A stretch of 7,626 nucleotides of DNA from an uncultured Bacteroidales bacterium. Lineage in GTDB: Bacteria; Bacteroidota; Bacteroidia; Bacteroidales; Bacteroidaceae. Numbering within the stretch: the stretch's first letter is position 1; each line of letters opens with the position of its first letter. Shown piece after piece: positions 4,873 through 7,626 of this stretch. The notes below the pieces were generated by a model, which worked only from the letters and a program-made list of their open reading frames with translations, was not told the DNA's origin and made no database searches. Both the position numbers and the translations under genes were made by a program. The DNA lies in contig CANBEE010000126.1 in assembly GCA_947367415.1 (NCBI GenBank), positions 1-7,626 on the forward strand, given 5' to 3'.

Positions 4873-4889
4873 ATGTAAAATTTCACTGA
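4857..4889 (+). other. Possible 10-codon leader ORF ending one base before the ATPase start
   Basis: ATG at 4857 encodes MTYDIDVKFH and stops at TGA (4887-4889); the ATPase ATG begins at 4891, giving the junction TGAtATG. The start follows the A-rich tail of the third palindrome (GTGTAAA), typical of initiation regions in this phylum, while the ATPase ATG has no Shine-Dalgarno site. Translational coupling is inferred; chance is possible for an ORF this short. Confidence 0.35.
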
Positions 4890-4890
4890 T

Positions 4891-6255
4891 ATGCTATCGA
4901 GAAAACTGGACAACTTTATTGAGAGGCATTACTCAAATAATAAGTCTGCATTACTTCTTAAAGGTGCAAGACAAGTCGGCAAGACTTCTGCCATAAGGAA
5001 ATATGCGGCAAAGCAAAAGATGAATCTGATTGAGATCAACTTCTATGAAGATGACTCTGCGTGCAACATCTTTAAGGGCTCACAGAATGCCAAGGATGTA
5101 CTGTTGCGTATATCTGCTCACACAAGAAAGAAGACATCATTGCCAAATACAATGATATTCTTTGACGAAGTTCAGAAATGTCCTGAGGTCATCACCTGGA
5201 TAAAATTTCTCGTGGATGAAGGAAGCTGCAAGTATGCATTGAGCGGTAGCTTGCTTGGTGTGGAATTAAAGGGAGTTGAAAGCGTACCTGTCGGGTATAT
5301 GTCTGTAAAAGAGGTTTTCCCTTTGGATATTGAGGAATTTTCACGCTGTCTTGGTCTTTCTGATGAGGTGTTGACAAGTGTAGCCAAAGCATTTGAGAAA
5401 AGGATTCCGGTAGACGAAGTTGTCCATGCCGCCCTGATGAAGATGGTTCACCTTTATCTCGTTGTTGGAGGTATGCCAGCTGCAGTGCAGGCATATGTAG
5501 ACACAAACGACCTCAATGTTGTAGAAGAGAAACAGAAAGAAATTCTGGATCTATATAAGTGGGATATAAGTCAGTATGATCCTGATAAGAAGCTTGAGAT
5601 TAATGAAATATTCAATCTGATTCCATCTGAGCTTGATGCCAAGAACAAACGCTTTATTCTGAAGAATCTCAATGAACATGCCCGTTTCTCGCGTTATGAG
5701 AACAGTTTCTTGTGGCTCAAGAATGCAGGTGTTGCGATACCAACATTGAATATCCAGGAGCCGACCTTCTCGTTAAAGCTAAACGAATTGAGGAACCTGT
5801 TCAAGCTATTCCAGAATGATGTCGGTCTGTTGACAAGCCAATATGCCTCAGGAATCCAGTTGCAGCTGCTACAAGGTGAGGTAAAGCAGAATTACGGAGC
5901 CATATATGAAAATCTTGTAGCCCAGGAATTATATTGTCATGGATTAGGAGGAGATAACCACGAACTGCACTACTTTAACAGCAAGAAACAAGGTGAATTG
6001 GACTTTGTAATTGCTCAGAATGGAAAAGTAATCCCTATTGAGGTTAAGTCAGGTAAAGATTATGAAAGGCATAATGCATTAACCAATGTCTTGGCTAATG
6101 ATAACTACAATATCGATTTTGCATATGTTTTAACAAATGACAATCTACGTGTAGAGGGTAAGCGAATATATATGCCTATATACATGCTTATGTTTATACA
6201 GAAATCCCCTGCCCCTGCAAGCCAGATATTCAAATTTGATCTGCATAATCTATAA
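4891..6255 (+). CDS. AAA-family ATPase (AAA_14) with C-terminal DUF4143 nuclease-like domain
   Basis: The physiological role is unknown; such ATPases are common and often multicopy in Bacteroidetes. The 454 residues are full length. The N-terminal P-loop domain has Walker A GARQVGKTS (25-33), Walker B MIFFDEVQ (88-95, DE at 92-93) and a sensor-like YALSGS (115-120). A helical middle part leads to the DUF4143 region, where GAIYENLVAQEL (E340), GELDFV (D371) and IPIEVKSGK (E384, K386) make an E...D...ExK pattern like PD-(D/E)XK nucleases. Those residues are present; nuclease activity is inferred only. ATG at 4891 is chosen because an in-frame TAA lies at 4876 and Walker A sits at its usual distance. 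The gene is clearly AT-richer than the pot genes and enolase and follows two tRNA genes, suggesting acquisition. The upstream phased palindromes and leader ORF suggest tight control. Confidence 0.93.
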   Translation: MLSRKLDNFIERHYSNNKSALLLKGARQVGKTSAIRKYAAKQKMNLIEINFYEDDSACNIFKGSQNAKDVLLRISAHTRKKTSLPNTMIFFDEVQKCPEVITWIKFLVDEGSCKYALSGSLLGVELKGVESVPVGYMSVKEVFPLDIEEFSRCLGLSDEVLTSVAKAFEKRIPVDEVVHAALMKMVHLYLVVGGMPAAVQAYVDTNDLNVVEEKQKEILDLYKWDISQYDPDKKLEINEIFNLIPSELDAKNKRFILKNLNEHARFSRYENSFLWLKNAGVAIPTLNIQEPTFSLKLNELRNLFKLFQNDVGLLTSQYASGIQLQLLQGEVKQNYGAIYENLVAQELYCHGLGGDNHELHYFNSKKQGELDFVIAQNGKVIPIEVKSGKDYERHNALTNVLANDNYNIDFAYVLTNDNLRVEGKRIYMPIYMLMFIQKSPAPASQIFKFDLHNL

Positions 6256-6259
6256 AACA

Positions 6260-6296
6260 AAGTAAGCTTGACGAATTAGATGCGTCAAGCTTACTT
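6260..6296. terminator. Bidirectional terminator between the ATPase and phosphofructokinase genes
   Basis: A perfect 14-bp inverted repeat, AAGTAAGCTTGACG (6260-6273) and CGTCAAGCTTACTT (6283-6296), around a 9-base loop. Read on the minus strand it is followed by TGTTTTATAG, a good U-rich tail for the phosphofructokinase transcript. On the plus strand the tail GTCTAAAA is weaker. It begins five bases after the ATPase stop. Confidence 0.85.
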
Positions 6297-6351
6297 GTCT
6301 AAAAGCTAAATACCAGTCCTCTATAAAACGTAAAGAGGCAGGATTTTCAAA

Positions 6352-7587
6352 TTACCAGTTGAGGATCTTATTGAAGTCGTAAGCCTCCGGGTTCTCGATG
6401 CCGAGAGCCTTAACTGCCTCGTAGTCAGCCTCAGTCACGTAGTGAGCGATGTACTTGTAGTAGTTCTGTGCTGTACCAGCGTTGATGTCTACTACGCGTG
6501 GTGGGATCTTGCCAGTTGTAGGGTCCTGGAGGTCTGCGAGGTAGAGTGGAGATACGTTTCCGTATGAGTCAACATAAACCATGCAGCCTGTCTTGCCCTC
6601 GCTGTAGAGCTGGTAAACTCCCATTGCGAGCTCTGTACAGTAAGTAAGGTCATAAGCAACAGGATCCTGGCAACGAACGTCGTAACCGATCTCTACCGGA
6701 CGGCTCTTAACCTTAAGACCGATCTTCTTGAACTCAGCCTCGAGGAGGTCGTTGAAGAGGACAGCCTTAGACACCTTGCCAAGCTCTGGGTGACCGTGGT
6801 CATCGTATGAGAAGTGAACGCCAGCAGCCTCCATCTCCTCTGCCTTGAACTCATGGAAGAGACCCTCAGCAGCTACGATAGTACCGTAGTTAACGCCCAT
6901 AACCTTTCTCTTAAGGATAGCTGAGATAGAAAGCTTAACCACCTTGTCGAGGCAGATCTCAGTCTTGTTGAACATCTCAGGGATGATAGTCATTGGGCAG
7001 TGTGTAGCCTCACCGATACCTAAAGCAAGACTTCCGCAAGTACGACCCATTGCAGAGATTACCAACCAGTTACCTGATGTACGTGCATCCTCGTAAACTG
7101 TGCGTGCAAGGTGAGCACCCTCGTTCTTTGCAGAGTTGTAACCGAATGTTGGAGCGTTTGCTGGAAGAGGAAGGTCGTTGTCGATAGTCTTAGGGCAGTG
7201 GATGTTTGCGATTGGGTAGCCCTTAGCTGCGAGGAACTTCGAGATGCGGTTAGCTGTAGAAGCTGTGTCGTCACCACCGATAGTTACAAGAAGCTTGATA
7301 TTGTTGTCCTTGAAGAGGTCAAGGTTGAAGTTGTTCTCGAAGTCTGCATCAGTTGGTTTGAAGCGGCTCATCTCAAGGTAAGAACCACCTCTGTTGAAGT
7401 AACGGTCAGCCTTGAAGAAATCGAGGTCTTCAGTACGTGCGTTCTTGCTGAAAAGGCCTGAGTAGCCACCGTGAAGACCGATTACACGGAATCCTCTAGT
7501 AAGGAATGTCTTAGCGACACTCATAGAAACTGAGTTCATTCCCGGAGCCGGGCCGCCACCACAAAGGATGATAACTGCGTCTTTCAT
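6352..7587 (-). CDS. pfp: Diphosphate (PPi)-dependent 6-phosphofructokinase
   Basis: Phosphorylates fructose 6-phosphate to fructose 1,6-bisphosphate in cytoplasmic glycolysis, probably with pyrophosphate, which makes the step reversible. The 411 residues cover a full phosphofructokinase fold: N-terminal GGGPAPGMN (10-18), IGGDDTAS (103-110), CPKTIDNDLP (131-140, catalytic-base Asp136), MGRTCGSLAL (180-189), AAEG (Glu241) and GYDVR (301-305). The second Asp in GGDDT and the Lys in PKTIDND are the known markers of PPi-using enzymes; ATP-using ones have GGDGS and PGTIDND. ATG at 7587 places the first glycine motif at residue 10; its leader is A-rich with no Shine-Dalgarno site. TAACTTAA at 7608-7601 could be a -7 box, but its -33 region runs off the window. 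Base composition is intermediate between the ATPase and the pot genes. Phosphoryl-donor choice is inferred from sequence. Confidence 0.93.
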   Translation of the reverse strand: MKDAVIILCGGGPAPGMNSVSMSVAKTFLTRGFRVIGLHGGYSGLFSKNARTEDLDFFKADRYFNRGGSYLEMSRFKPTDADFENNFNLDLFKDNNIKLLVTIGGDDTASTANRISKFLAAKGYPIANIHCPKTIDNDLPLPANAPTFGYNSAKNEGAHLARTVYEDARTSGNWLVISAMGRTCGSLALGIGEATHCPMTIIPEMFNKTEICLDKVVKLSISAILKRKVMGVNYGTIVAAEGLFHEFKAEEMEAAGVHFSYDDHGHPELGKVSKAVLFNDLLEAEFKKIGLKVKSRPVEIGYDVRCQDPVAYDLTYCTELAMGVYQLYSEGKTGCMVYVDSYGNVSPLYLADLQDPTTGKIPPRVVDINAGTAQNYYKYIAHYVTEADYEAVKALGIENPEAYDFNKILNW

Positions 7588-7626
7588 TTTTTTCTAAATT
7601 TTAAGTTATACTATAATGTTGAATGT

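Noticed and set aside
4585..6351. Integrative element bounded by direct repeats of the tRNA-Glu 3' end
   Set aside because: I looked for a second copy of the T-arm/acceptor end of tRNA-Glu near 6256-6351 and found none, and there is no integrase gene.
6352..7587. ATP-dependent phosphofructokinase (PfkA)
   Set aside because: GGDDT and PKTIDND are the residues of PPi-using enzymes; ATP-type GGDGS and PGTIDND are absent.

Overview
The window looks like a chromosomal stretch of a Bacteroidales bacterium, most likely Prevotella or a close relative. The evidence is Bacteroidetes-type promoters (TAnnTTTG -7 boxes), A-rich leaders without Shine-Dalgarno sites, CAATTG-type spacer repeats, a pyrophosphate-type phosphofructokinase and an AAA/DUF4143 ATPase. 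The assignment rests on recognised families and motifs; no database search was possible.

Layout: 1-465 (+) is the 3' part of enolase, cut by the window edge. Facing it across 26 bases is a minus-strand polyamine ABC transporter set transcribed potA (3735-2341), potB (2167-1370), potC (1292-492). Its two internal gaps carry repeats: CAATTG-rich tracts touching the 3' ends of potA and potB, and a ~109-base folded palindromic element between potA and potB. No potD (binding protein) follows potC. Upstream of potA, on the same strand, is a small cytoplasmic FKBP-type prolyl isomerase (4389-3994).

A divergent promoter region at about 4415-4484 separates the isomerase gene from two plus-strand tRNA genes, tRNA-Gly(CCC) and tRNA-Glu(CTC), which end at a strong terminator. 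A second hairpin follows. Next comes an AT-rich control region with three copies of a short palindrome exactly 33 bases apart, a consensus promoter overlapping the first copy, and a 10-codon leader ORF that stops one base before an AAA_14/DUF4143 ATPase gene (4891-6255). That gene is AT-richer than its neighbours and is probably acquired. A bidirectional terminator separates it from the convergent PPi-dependent phosphofructokinase gene (7587-6352, minus).

Most genes are housekeeping: two glycolytic enzymes, polyamine uptake, a prolyl isomerase and tRNAs. The least explained part is 4770-6255. The phased palindromes, embedded promoter, leader ORF and ATPase with a nuclease-like C-terminal domain look like a compact regulated accessory unit of unknown function. 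Also notable are a duplicated C-terminal domain in PotA, its TTG start, and an acceptor-stem mismatch in tRNA-Gly.
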